Source of the DNA: Herbiconiux moechotypicola | GTDB lineage: Bacteria > Actinomycetota > Actinomycetes > Actinomycetales > Microbacteriaceae | Reading direction: 5' to 3' | Assembly: GCF_024979255.1 (NCBI RefSeq) | Contig: NZ_JANLCN010000001.1 | Span: 124,001 to 188,000 of the forward strand | Length of the DNA stretch: 64,000 nt | Shown: piece after piece, positions 41,787-49,941 of the stretch | Position numbering within the stretch: position 1 is the first letter of the stretch | Layout of the letters: every line of letters begins with the position of its first letter | Translations under genes and position numbers: made by a program | The notes under the pieces: model-generated | What the model saw: only the letters and a program-made list of their open reading frames with translations | The model's database searches: none | What the model was told of the DNA's origin: nothing

Positions 41787-44159
41787 TCAGCGCGGCTCGT
41801 GGCCGGCCTTCCGGTCTCCTTCCTCGGAGCGGGCGGGATGCGCCGGCGACGCGTCGGGCAGCAGGGCCAGATTACCGGGAACGACCTGACGATCGGATGA
41901 ACGTCTGGTCCAGTCCTCCACCGTCCACTTGGTGCGCTGGGCGTGCCGGTAGAGGGCGGTGTCGGGGTTGACCACGGAGGCGTTGCCCACGAGCTTCAAC
42001 CAGGCGACGTCGGCGAGCGAGTCGCCGTAGCCGTAGGACTGCGTGAGGTTCATGCCGTGCGCGTCGGCGTACTCGCGCAGCCACGCGGCGCGGGCCTCGT
42101 CGACCAGCGGCGGCGTGGCGAGGTAGCCGGTGAGCACGCCCTTGGTGGAGTGCATCTCGCCCGCCACCACGTCGTCGAAGAAGCGCGCGAACGGTTCGGC
42201 GGCCGAGCGGGTGGCTCCGGTGACGAGCACGGTGCGGTGCCCGGCGGCGCGATGCTGGGCCACCCGGTCGAGCGCGTCGGGGATGGCGCGCGAGAGCATG
42301 GCGGCGCCGAACTGGCCCTGCACGAGCCGCTGCAGCTCGTCGACCCGGATGCCCTTGTAGCGGCGCACGAGGGTGCGGATGAACTCGCCGCGGTCGCGGT
42401 GGTCGACCCGGAGGTACTTCGGCACCGAGAGCATCAGCGAGGCGAACTCCTGCGGCCACTGGGCCTTCGGGATGAGGCCGAGCCGCACCCAGAGGTACTG
42501 CTCCACCAGGTTCGACTCCACCACGGTGCCCTCGAAGTCGAACACGGCGAGCACGTCGCTGCGCACGGGCAGTGCGCGCTTGGCGCGGGCCCGGCCGGCC
42601 GGACGGTTGGCGTAGGCCTTCGTGAGGCCGGTGATGGCGGGGAAGTGGATGGTCTGGAAGTACTCGTGCCAGTCGATGTCGGCCACATCGAAGCCGCGGT
42701 CGGCTTTGAGCTCGTCGGGGATCGAGCGGTGCAGCGCGAGGGCGTTGCGGTCGTCGAAGATGAGCTCGGTCTGCACGTAGGCGCGGTAGAGCTCGGCGAA
42801 GTAGCGCAGCTGCTCGAGGCCGCGCTGGCGCTGGTGCAGGGTCTGCGTCCAGGCGCGGGTGCGGTGCGTGGACGGCATGCGGGCCACGGCGCGGTCGGCC
42901 GCGCCCGTGAGTCGCTCCTGCATGCGGAGCGTGCGCTCCACCGAGCGGCCGCCCGGGAAGCGCCAGGACGGCACCTCGATGGGGCCGTCGTCGTGCGGCA
43001 TGGGGTTCTTGGTGAAGAACTCCTTGACGTTCTCGTACATGCTGTGGAACGGCAGCGGGTTCCGCGCCCCCGACACGATCTGGTAGTACTTCGGCTCGTC
43101 GACGGGCGCCGGGGTGACCGCGGCGGCGAGGATGGCGTTCACCACGAAGTCGACCGGGATGACGTCGAGCACCGAGTCGGGTACGCCCGGGAACTCGGGC
43201 AGCTGGCCGCGGCCGTAGGCCATGATGAGCGGGTCGGCCACCTTGAAGCCGTCGAGCCAGCCCGGCACCGGGTGGCGCAGCGCGCTCTCGATGATGGAGG
43301 GACGCACGATGGAGAGCCGGTGGCCCGCGGTGCCCCAGAGCTCTTCGGCGGCGCGCTCGGCGAAGGCCTTGGTGAGGGTGTAGACGTCGGTCCAGCCGAG
43401 CGACTCGGCGCGGATGCGGCCGTGGTCGACCAGTCGCTTGGTGACCCACTCGATGCGGGCGGCCTCCGCATCCTGGGCCACGGCCTGCGGGCCCACCTTG
43501 CCCAGGCGCGAGCGCGAGTCGGCGAGCAGGCTCCGCAGCACCTCGGGCTGACGCGAGGCCATCTCCACGCGGCGGCGCGCCGACTTCGCGGCCTCGTTCT
43601 CGGCCCGCCAGTCGATCTCGTGCTCGAGCGAGGCCTCGAGCGACACGCCCTTGCGCATGCCGCCCACGTAGGCGGTGGAGACGTGCACGACGTGCGGGTC
43701 GGAGCCGGAGGCCAACAGTGCGCCGTAAATGCCGGTGGCGCCGTCGACGTTGGTCTGGAAGGCCTCGTCGATGGGCGGATCGAACGAGACGGTGGAGGCG
43801 CTGTGGATGACGACGTCGATGTCGCCCGGCAGCTCGCCCGGGTTCGCCAGGTCGCCCTGGATGACGGAGAGGCGCTCGCGCACGACGCGCTCGACCTCGG
43901 CCTCGCCGACGAGCTCCCGCCAGGGCCGGAACACCGGCTTCTTCAGCAGGGTCTGCAGCCGCGACTCGCCCGTGGTGCGCGACTTCGGGCGGATGAGCAG
44001 CGACACGCGGGTGTCGGGATGCGCGGAGAGCAGCCGCTCGAGCACGGCCTGGCCGACGAAGCCGGTGCCGCCCGTGAGCAGCACGTGTGCGCTGCCGAGG
44101 GTGAAGTCGGGGAAGGCGGGGCCGGCCTCGGTCTGGTCGATCGAGGTCGAGTCGCTCAT
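41787..44159 (-). CDS. Fatty acyl-CoA reductase fused to HAD-IB phosphatase-like domain
   Basis: This 790-residue protein combines an extended-SDR fatty acyl reductase with a C-terminal HAD domain. Residues about 22-375 carry the NAD(P) motif GGTGFVG (30-36) and catalytic YxxxK with Y260 and K264. The middle region (about 390-530) looks like the FAR C-terminal helical part. The HAD domain (about 535-760) starts FDFEGTV with nucleophile D541, followed by LVTGATRS and GYGDSLADVAWL. The usual second Asp of DxD is E543. The reductase makes fatty alcohols from acyl-CoA or acyl-ACP. The ATG overlaps the stop of the upstream gene. Confidence 0.86.
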   Translation of the reverse strand: MSDSTSIDQTEAGPAFPDFTLGSAHVLLTGGTGFVGQAVLERLLSAHPDTRVSLLIRPKSRTTGESRLQTLLKKPVFRPWRELVGEAEVERVVRERLSVIQGDLANPGELPGDIDVVIHSASTVSFDPPIDEAFQTNVDGATGIYGALLASGSDPHVVHVSTAYVGGMRKGVSLEASLEHEIDWRAENEAAKSARRRVEMASRQPEVLRSLLADSRSRLGKVGPQAVAQDAEAARIEWVTKRLVDHGRIRAESLGWTDVYTLTKAFAERAAEELWGTAGHRLSIVRPSIIESALRHPVPGWLDGFKVADPLIMAYGRGQLPEFPGVPDSVLDVIPVDFVVNAILAAAVTPAPVDEPKYYQIVSGARNPLPFHSMYENVKEFFTKNPMPHDDGPIEVPSWRFPGGRSVERTLRMQERLTGAADRAVARMPSTHRTRAWTQTLHQRQRGLEQLRYFAELYRAYVQTELIFDDRNALALHRSIPDELKADRGFDVADIDWHEYFQTIHFPAITGLTKAYANRPAGRARAKRALPVRSDVLAVFDFEGTVVESNLVEQYLWVRLGLIPKAQWPQEFASLMLSVPKYLRVDHRDRGEFIRTLVRRYKGIRVDELQRLVQGQFGAAMLSRAIPDALDRVAQHRAAGHRTVLVTGATRSAAEPFARFFDDVVAGEMHSTKGVLTGYLATPPLVDEARAAWLREYADAHGMNLTQSYGYGDSLADVAWLKLVGNASVVNPDTALYRHAQRTKWTVEDWTRRSSDRQVVPGNLALLPDASPAHPARSEEGDRKAGHEPR

Positions 44160-45124
44160 GCGTGGTCTCCGTCGTGCTGCCTGGGGGTGGTGGTGGATTG
44201 GGGTTCTGGCCGGCCGATGGGCGGCCTGCGTCGGTGGGCGATCGAGGCGGCGGTGCGGCCGATGCGCCTGGCCAGCCGCGCTCCGGGCCCGCCCGGTGTG
44301 AGCGCCGCGGCCCGTGCATCCGCCACCAGACTGAGCTGTTCGAGGCCCGGGAGACCTCTCACCCTCCCGTCGACCTCGGTCGCCAGCTGCCCGTCGAGGA
44401 GGTGTTCGTAGAAGAAGGTGGTCTCGGATGTGGCGAGGCTCGACGCGCCGATCGGCCACGCGATGCGGCGCAGCCCCCGGCGGGCCAGTGAGCGGGCGCG
44501 CTTCGACCCGGCGAGCCGGCGCTCGGTGTCGGCCACGACGAAGAGCCGGTGCCTGGCCTTGACGGTCGCCACGTGCTCGAGCAGCGCCACGAGCACGGGA
44601 TGCGGGTCGAGCTCGGCGAGGCGGCGGTAGGCGGCCTCGACGATCCACTCGTCGACGGTGACCGAGGCCAGGTGCAGGGCGATGACGTCGGTGCCGATGG
44701 AGTTGGCCCGGAACGACTCGACGATGGGCGTGGCCCGCTCGGCCAGCTCGAGGCCGAGCGCCCGCAGGCGGGGGAGCTGCTGCACCTGCGCCGCGAGCGA
44801 CTCCTGACCGTGGGCCTTCACGATCACCTCGAAGCTGTCGGCGATCCAGTACTTCTCGAACGCCCAGGTGGTGAGGAAGGCGGTGACCCTGGCGTCTTTG
44901 TGGGTGGGGGTGACCAGCACGTTGCGGAGATAGGTCATGGTGGAGCGCTCGAGCTCGCGGGCGTAGGCGAGAAGGCGCACGGTGGCCGGGTCGAGCGGGC
45001 GCTCGGCGAACGCCTCGAGGTCGATCTCGGAGCGGTGGCTGCCGACCGCCGTGCGGGCGAACTCGCGCACGTCGAAGCGGCCGGGCTCGACCCCGGTGGC
45101 GCTCGTGGTGTGCTCTGCAGCCAC
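44156..45124 (-). CDS. Diverged ferritin-like paralogue lacking iron ligands
   Basis: This 322-residue protein is clearly homologous to the diiron protein encoded at 40982-41776. TYLRNVLVTPTHKDARVTAF matches YLRDMLVTPSHKDEDVTAF, and ELDPHPVLVALLEHVATVKARH matches its counterpart near the second ExxH. Three of six metal ligands are changed: E77 to K91, H80 to I94 and E171 to K189. E59, E159 and H192 remain. It is probably a non-catalytic partner or regulator. The GTG at 45124 has AAGGGA five bases upstream. It opens the leftward operon and is divergent from the SDR gene. Confidence 0.75.
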   Translation of the reverse strand: MAAEHTTSATGVEPGRFDVREFARTAVGSHRSEIDLEAFAERPLDPATVRLLAYARELERSTMTYLRNVLVTPTHKDARVTAFLTTWAFEKYWIADSFEVIVKAHGQESLAAQVQQLPRLRALGLELAERATPIVESFRANSIGTDVIALHLASVTVDEWIVEAAYRRLAELDPHPVLVALLEHVATVKARHRLFVVADTERRLAGSKRARSLARRGLRRIAWPIGASSLATSETTFFYEHLLDGQLATEVDGRVRGLPGLEQLSLVADARAAALTPGGPGARLARRIGRTAASIAHRRRPPIGRPEPQSTTTPRQHDGDHA

Positions 45125-45171
45125 AGCTGTCCCTTCGCGTCGGCGGCCTGCTGGGTGGGTGCGCTCGTCGA

Positions 45172-45192
45172 ACGCTACGCACTCCGTAGCGT
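45172..45192. promoter_or_regulatory. Perfect inverted repeat between divergent arms (TetR-type operator candidate)
   Basis: ACGCTACG (45172-45179) and CGTAGCGT (45185-45192) are exact reverse complements separated by 5 nt. The site sits between the two divergent operons and runs into the -10 box of the rightward one. Size and symmetry suit a TetR-family dimer, and two TetR genes are encoded downstream of the same cassette. Confidence 0.6.
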
Positions 45193-45197
45193 ATCCT
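45192..45197 (+). promoter_or_regulatory. Putative leaderless -10 box (SDR gene)
   Basis: TATCCT lies 7 nt before the ATG at 45205 and shares its first base with the inverted repeat. A bound repressor would cover this promoter. Confidence 0.5.
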
Positions 45198-45204
45198 AAG
45201 CAGC

Positions 45205-45990
45205 ATGGCGACGGCTCTGGTGACCGGTGGCACATCGGGGATCGGTGCCGCCTTCGCCCGAGCCCTGGCGCTCCGCGGCTACCATCTCGTGCTGGTAGCC
45301 CGTGACGAGGAGCGGCTCCGGCAGACCGCCGACGCGCTGCTGGCCGAAGGCGCCCCCGGGGTCGAGATCATCTCGGCCGATCTCTCCGTGCGCGCCGATC
45401 TCGACCGGGTCGCCGAACGACTCGAGAGCACCGAGAAGCCCGTCGACTTCCTGGTCAACAACGCCGGCTTCGGCATCCACGGCTCGCTCATCGCCCGCGA
45501 CACGAGCGTGCACGAGCGGGCGCTGTCGGTGATGTGCCTCGCGGTGCTGGTGCTGGGCGGCGCGGCCGGCCGGGCGATGACGGCGCGGCGCCGTGGCACC
45601 ATCCTCAACGTCTCGAGCGTCGCCGGCACCATCGCCACCGGCAACTACTCTGCCGTGAAGGCCTGGACCACGGCGTACACCGAGGGACTCGCCGTCGAGC
45701 TCAAGGGCAGCGGCGTGCAGGTCAGCGCGGTGCTGCCCGGCTGGGTGCGCACCGAGTTCCACGAGCGGGCGGGCATCCGCACGAAGTCCATCCCGTCGTT
45801 CCTCTGGCTCGACTCCGACGAGCTCGTGGCCGAGACCCTGCGCGACGTCGCGCGCGGCACGGTGCTCTCGGTGCCGTCGGCGCGCTTCAAGGTGCTCTTC
45901 TTCTTCACGCGCCACCTGCCCCGGCGCACCATCCGGTGGATCTCCGGCCGGATCTCCTCGAGTCGTCGAACACCGGAGGCCGCCCGATGA
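45205..45990 (+). CDS. Short-chain dehydrogenase/reductase
   Basis: This 261-residue classical SDR has the cofactor motif GGTSGIG (8-14), NNAG, catalytic Ser in NVSSVAG, and YxxxK in NYSAVKAW. A C-terminal basic segment (FFFTRHLPRRTIRWISGRI) may touch the membrane. In this operon a keto group on an acyl- or alkyl-DHAP, or a long-chain aldehyde/ketone, is a plausible substrate (inference). It is translationally coupled to the acyltransferase gene by a 4-bp overlap. Confidence 0.87.
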   Translation: MATALVTGGTSGIGAAFARALALRGYHLVLVARDEERLRQTADALLAEGAPGVEIISADLSVRADLDRVAERLESTEKPVDFLVNNAGFGIHGSLIARDTSVHERALSVMCLAVLVLGGAAGRAMTARRRGTILNVSSVAGTIATGNYSAVKAWTTAYTEGLAVELKGSGVQVSAVLPGWVRTEFHERAGIRTKSIPSFLWLDSDELVAETLRDVARGTVLSVPSARFKVLFFFTRHLPRRTIRWISGRISSSRRTPEAAR

Positions 45991-46751
45991 GCGACACGTA
46001 CGAGCACAAGCACCTCATCCGCGCCCCGAAAGACCGCTTCACCTCCGGCGTCATGGCCGGCATGCGGTTCGTGGCGCAGCGCATGCTGCTGAAACCCGTC
46101 GTGTGGTCGGTCACCCGCGTGAGCGTGCGCGGCAAGGATGCGGTCAAGGGCGTGCAGGGCGCGTTCATCGCGGTCGCGAACCACTCCAGCCATCTCGACG
46201 CCCCGCTCATCATGTGCGCGCTGCCGCGGCGGCTCGGGCGCTACCTGGCGGCGGGAGCGGCGGCCGACTACTTCTTCGACATCTGGTGGCGGCGCATCCT
46301 CACCTCCCTCTTCTTCAACGCCTTCCCGATCGATCGCACGGGAACGGCGGCGCGCCAGGGCGTGTCGAAGAAGCTGCTCGGCCGCGGGGTGCCGCTGCTG
46401 GTGTTTCCCGAGGGCACCCGCTCGAAGACCGGCCAGATGGCGGAGTTCAAGGCGGGGGCGGCGGCCTTGTCGATCTCGTGCGACGTGCCGTGCGTGCCCG
46501 TCGCGATCGTGGGCGCGAGCCTCGCCATGCCCCGCGGGCGCAACTGGCCCATCCCGGGCCGCCCACCGGTGGCCGTCGTGTTCGGCGAGCCCATGCTCGG
46601 CCGTCCCGGCGAGACACCCGACCAGTTCTCGGCCCGCATCGCGCGGGAAGTACGCCGGCTGCACGAACGGGAGGCGGCGACCGCCGAGATCCCGTCGCTG
46701 CCGGCGATCAGGCGCACCCGCGCCCGCAGCACCACGAAGGGAGCCGCATGA
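45987..46751 (+). CDS. 1-acyl-glycerol-phosphate acyltransferase family (PlsC-like)
   Basis: This 254-residue membrane-associated acyltransferase has the catalytic NHxxxxD motif in ANHSSHLD (about 63-70) and the acceptor-binding motif FPEGTRSKTG (about 141-150). It also has VPVAIVGAS downstream. Family members acylate lysophosphatidate, glycerol-phosphate or DHAP with acyl-CoA/ACP. Between an SDR and an alkyl-DHAP synthase homologue, DHAP acylation is an attractive guess. ATGA overlaps bind it to both neighbours. Confidence 0.87.
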   Translation: MSDTYEHKHLIRAPKDRFTSGVMAGMRFVAQRMLLKPVVWSVTRVSVRGKDAVKGVQGAFIAVANHSSHLDAPLIMCALPRRLGRYLAAGAAADYFFDIWWRRILTSLFFNAFPIDRTGTAARQGVSKKLLGRGVPLLVFPEGTRSKTGQMAEFKAGAAALSISCDVPCVPVAIVGASLAMPRGRNWPIPGRPPVAVVFGEPMLGRPGETPDQFSARIAREVRRLHEREAATAEIPSLPAIRRTRARSTTKGAA

Positions 46752-48490
46752 CCGACGTCAAGCACATGAAGTGGTGGGGGTGGGGCCTCGAGGGTGTCGG
46801 CTTCCACTTCGAGGACAAGCCGGAGTTCGCGCCCTTCGTGAAGAAGGCCGTGGGGCTCGACGTGAGCGTGCCGCCGGTGCCGCCGCTGTCGTTCGACCAG
46901 CTCACCGTGCCGCCCGTGCGGCTCTCGCCCTCGTTCGAGGCCGAGCTCGTGGCGATCGTGGGCGAAGAGGCCGCGTCGACCGCCGACGAGGTGCGCGTGG
47001 TGCACACCTACGGCAAGTCCATCCGCGACCTGCTGCGCATCCGCCGCAACGAGATCGCGCGGGTGCCCGACATCGTGGTGTATCCCGGTGACGAGTGGGA
47101 GGTGCAGCAGATCGTCGACGCCGCCGTCGCCGAGGGCGCCGTCATCATCCCGTTCGGCGGAGGGTCGAACATCGCGGGCAGCCTCGAGCCGCTGGTGGGG
47201 GAGACCCGCAGCATCGTGTCGCTCGACCTCGGCCGGCTGAACCGCGTTCTCGCGATCGACGAGTACTCGGGCCTCGCGCGCATCCAGGCCGGCGCTCAGG
47301 GCCCCGACATCGAGGAGCAGCTGAACGCCAAGGGCTGGACGATGGGGCACTTCCCCGACTCGTTCACGCACTCCACGCTCGGCGGCTGGGTCGCGACCCG
47401 ATCGTCGGGCATGCAGAGCGACAAGTACGGCGACATCGCCGACATCACGCGGGGGCTGCGGATGGTGCGCCCCGGCGAGATCGTCGAGCTGCGGCCCCTG
47501 CCGTCGACCTCGACCGGGCCGTCGGTGCGCGAGATGATCATCGGCTCGGAGGGTCGCCTCGGAGTCATCACCGAGGTGACGGTGCAGGTGCACCGGCAGC
47601 CCGAGGTGCGTGAGGTGCAGGCCTACTTCTTCCCCACCTGGAAGGCCGGGCTCGCCGCGATGCACGAGATCGCGGAGTCCGACGCCTCGCCGTCGATCAC
47701 CCGGGTGTCGGATGCGCGGGAGAGCGGCTTCTCGCTGGCCACCCGCAAGGCGTCGAAGGGCGTGTCGGGGGCCGCGCAGAGCGTGCTCATGTCAGTGCTC
47801 AAGCGCCGCGGGTGGAATCTCGAGGAGATGTGCCTGTCGTTCATCGGTTATGAGGGCACCGCCTCCCACGTGTCGTACGAGAAGAAGCTCGTGGGCGCCA
47901 TCGTGAAGAAGCACGGAGGCATCGGCGTGGGCAAGGGCCCGGGTGCCCTCTACGACCAGAAGAAGTTCGACACGCCCTACCTCCGCGACTTCTTGCTCGA
48001 CCGGGGTGCGGCCGCCGACGTGTCGGAGACCGCGGCGCCGTGGTCGAAGCTGCAGGAGGTCTACGACGCCACCCGTGCGGCGGCCGATGCCGCCTACGAG
48101 GCGCTCGGCGTGCACGGCTGGATCATGTGCCACCTCTCGCACTCCTACCACTCGGGCGCGTGCCTGTACTTCACCTTCGCCTTCGTGCACGGCGACGACC
48201 CCATCGCCCAGTACGAGGTGGTGAAGCAGTCGATCCAGCAGGCGTTCCAGGATGCGGGCGGAACGCTGTCGCACCACCACGGTGTGGGCGTGGAGCACGC
48301 GCCGTGGATGGAGCAGGACATCTCGGTGGGCGGCGTGAAGCTCATGCAGGGACTGTTCGACTCTGCCGATCCGGCCGGGCTGTTCAACCCCGGCAAGGTG
48401 CTGGGGCCCGCGCAGGCGACGCCCGAGTCGGTGGCCGCGCTCCGGGCCGCGGCGCCCCGCGCCGACGTGGCGGAGGTGCCGGCGCCCTAA
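46748..48490 (+). CDS. FAD-binding oxidase, alkyldihydroxyacetonephosphate synthase-like
   Basis: This 580-residue flavoprotein resembles alkyl-DHAP synthase (AGPS), which swaps the acyl chain of acyl-DHAP for a fatty alcohol and so makes the ether bond. The PCMH FAD domain (about 100-280) has PFGGGSNIAGSLEP and the FAD loops THSTLGGWVATRSSG and GSEGRLGVITEV. The C-terminal FAD-linked oxidase cap contains the three-His motif H509-H511 in SHHHGVGVEH, a hallmark of AGPS, followed by GLFNPGKVLG. With the reductase in the opposite arm supplying alcohol, ether-lipid synthesis is the likely role. Confidence 0.85.
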   Translation: MTDVKHMKWWGWGLEGVGFHFEDKPEFAPFVKKAVGLDVSVPPVPPLSFDQLTVPPVRLSPSFEAELVAIVGEEAASTADEVRVVHTYGKSIRDLLRIRRNEIARVPDIVVYPGDEWEVQQIVDAAVAEGAVIIPFGGGSNIAGSLEPLVGETRSIVSLDLGRLNRVLAIDEYSGLARIQAGAQGPDIEEQLNAKGWTMGHFPDSFTHSTLGGWVATRSSGMQSDKYGDIADITRGLRMVRPGEIVELRPLPSTSTGPSVREMIIGSEGRLGVITEVTVQVHRQPEVREVQAYFFPTWKAGLAAMHEIAESDASPSITRVSDARESGFSLATRKASKGVSGAAQSVLMSVLKRRGWNLEEMCLSFIGYEGTASHVSYEKKLVGAIVKKHGGIGVGKGPGALYDQKKFDTPYLRDFLLDRGAAADVSETAAPWSKLQEVYDATRAAADAAYEALGVHGWIMCHLSHSYHSGACLYFTFAFVHGDDPIAQYEVVKQSIQQAFQDAGGTLSHHHGVGVEHAPWMEQDISVGGVKLMQGLFDSADPAGLFNPGKVLGPAQATPESVAALRAAAPRADVAEVPAP

Positions 48491-49110
48491 GAGCGGTCGG
48501 CTCCCTGGGGGTGGTCGGCCGTCTCGCCCCCGGTAACGGGTGGGGTGAGGGCGGGCCAGAGGAGGGTGAGCAGGCGGTCGGCCCACTCCTCGTCGGGCTC
48601 GCCGCCGCGGATGACGTGGCCGACGGCGGAGCCGAGCAGCACGCTGACCACGAGCTTCACGTCGAGGCCCGCGCGCAGGTCTCCGCGCGCGACGGCGTCG
48701 TCGAGGAAGGCCACCAGCTGGTGGCTGCGCATGCGGATCATGTCGCGAAGCTGCTCGGTGAACGGGGCGCCGTCGTCGATGAGGATGGCGGCCACGGTGC
48801 CGCGGCCGACGATCTCTTGCACTCGCACGCGGGCGGCGCCGAGCAGCCAGTGCAGGGTGTCGTAGGTCGACATGCCGCTCGGCAGGGTGACCTCGGTGGT
48901 GGCCGCGTCGATCGCGGCGCCGAGTAGGGCCTCGCGGTCTTCGTAGCGGCGGTAGATGGTCGTCTTCGCCACGCCCGAGGCGGCGGCCACGGCCTCCACG
49001 TTGATGCCGCCCGGCCCGCGGTCGCGCAGCAGCTGGAGCGTCGCCTCGACGATGCGCCGGTCGGCGGCGTCGCGGCCGTCGGAGGGCCCCGCACCGTCTT
49101 CGACGCTCAT
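48487..49110 (-). CDS. TetR family transcriptional regulator 1
   Basis: This 207-residue regulator has an N-terminal TetR helix-turn-helix (about 18-65) with INVEAVAAASGVAKTTIYRRYEDREALL. The C-terminal ligand domain includes the segment LDVKLVVSVLLGSAVGHVIRGG. Its stop overlaps the stop of the AGPS-like gene by 4 bp in convergent orientation. It is a candidate repressor for the palindrome at 45172-45192. The inducer is unknown, and a fatty acyl compound is a common choice in such settings. Confidence 0.88.
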   Translation of the reverse strand: MSVEDGAGPSDGRDAADRRIVEATLQLLRDRGPGGINVEAVAAASGVAKTTIYRRYEDREALLGAAIDAATTEVTLPSGMSTYDTLHWLLGAARVRVQEIVGRGTVAAILIDDGAPFTEQLRDMIRMRSHQLVAFLDDAVARGDLRAGLDVKLVVSVLLGSAVGHVIRGGEPDEEWADRLLTLLWPALTPPVTGGETADHPQGADRS

Positions 49111-49153
49111 GGGTGCAGTCTATCGACGACGGCCACGCGCATCCCGTGGCGGT

Positions 49154-49795
49154 TCAGAGACCCCGGTCGACCATGTCGAGCAGGCGCTGGGTGGCGTAGT
49201 CGACCATCTGGTCGTCGAGCCCGCGCAGAGGGCCGTCGATCACGAGCATCCCGAGCCCGTGCACCGTCGCCCAGGCCAGGAACTCGGCGTTGGGGCGGCG
49301 CTCCGGTGGCAGCAGGCCCGCCTCGACGAGCCGGTCGAGCGCGAGACCGACGAGCTGGAACGGCGTGAGACCGTTGAGGCCGGCCTTCTCGGGATCGGCG
49401 GCCCGGCGCAGGTCGTCGGGCACCGTGAAGGCGGTTCTGAACAGGCCGGGCTGCTCGCGGGCGAAGCCGATGTAGCCGAGGCCGACGGCGCGGAGCATCT
49501 GCCGGGCGTCGCTCTCGAGGTCTCCGGTGCCTGGATGCGCGTCGAACTCCGCCTGGATGCGGTCGGCCGAGAACCCGAGGCAGACGTCGGAGACCGCGTG
49601 CAGCAGGGCCTCCCGGTCGGCGAAGTGCCGGTAGGCGGCGTTCGGGGAGACTCCGGCCCGCCGGGTCGCCTCACGGAGCACGACGGCGGAGGGGCCGCCC
49701 TCACGGGCCATCTCGACGCCCGCGGCCACGAGGGCGTCGCGGAGGTCGCCGTGGCGGTAGGTGGAGCGGGGGGAGCTCTCTCGCGAGTCGCTCAT
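49154..49795 (-). CDS. TetR family transcriptional regulator 2
   Basis: This 213-residue regulator has a TetR HTH (about 15-62) with SAVVLREATRRAGVSPNAAY and RHFADREALLHAVS. The ligand domain is of the WHG type (LVGLALDRLVEAGLLPPE). It lies 43 bp upstream of TetR gene 1 on the same strand and may be co-transcribed with it. The leader region 49796-49941 contains no other gene. Confidence 0.88.
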   Translation of the reverse strand: MSDSRESSPRSTYRHGDLRDALVAAGVEMAREGGPSAVVLREATRRAGVSPNAAYRHFADREALLHAVSDVCLGFSADRIQAEFDAHPGTGDLESDARQMLRAVGLGYIGFAREQPGLFRTAFTVPDDLRRAADPEKAGLNGLTPFQLVGLALDRLVEAGLLPPERRPNAEFLAWATVHGLGMLVIDGPLRGLDDQMVDYATQRLLDMVDRGL

Positions 49796-49941
49796 CGGTC
49801 GTGGGGTCGTGCCTTTCCTGGTGACGCGGCCCTCGCGGGGGCGGGGTCGTGCTTCTCGATGGGGTGGCGCTGCTTCGCGCGGTGCTGCTCAGTGTAGTCA
49901 TGCGCGACGGTGCCGCCGCCGGTCATGACGCCGTGCGACGG

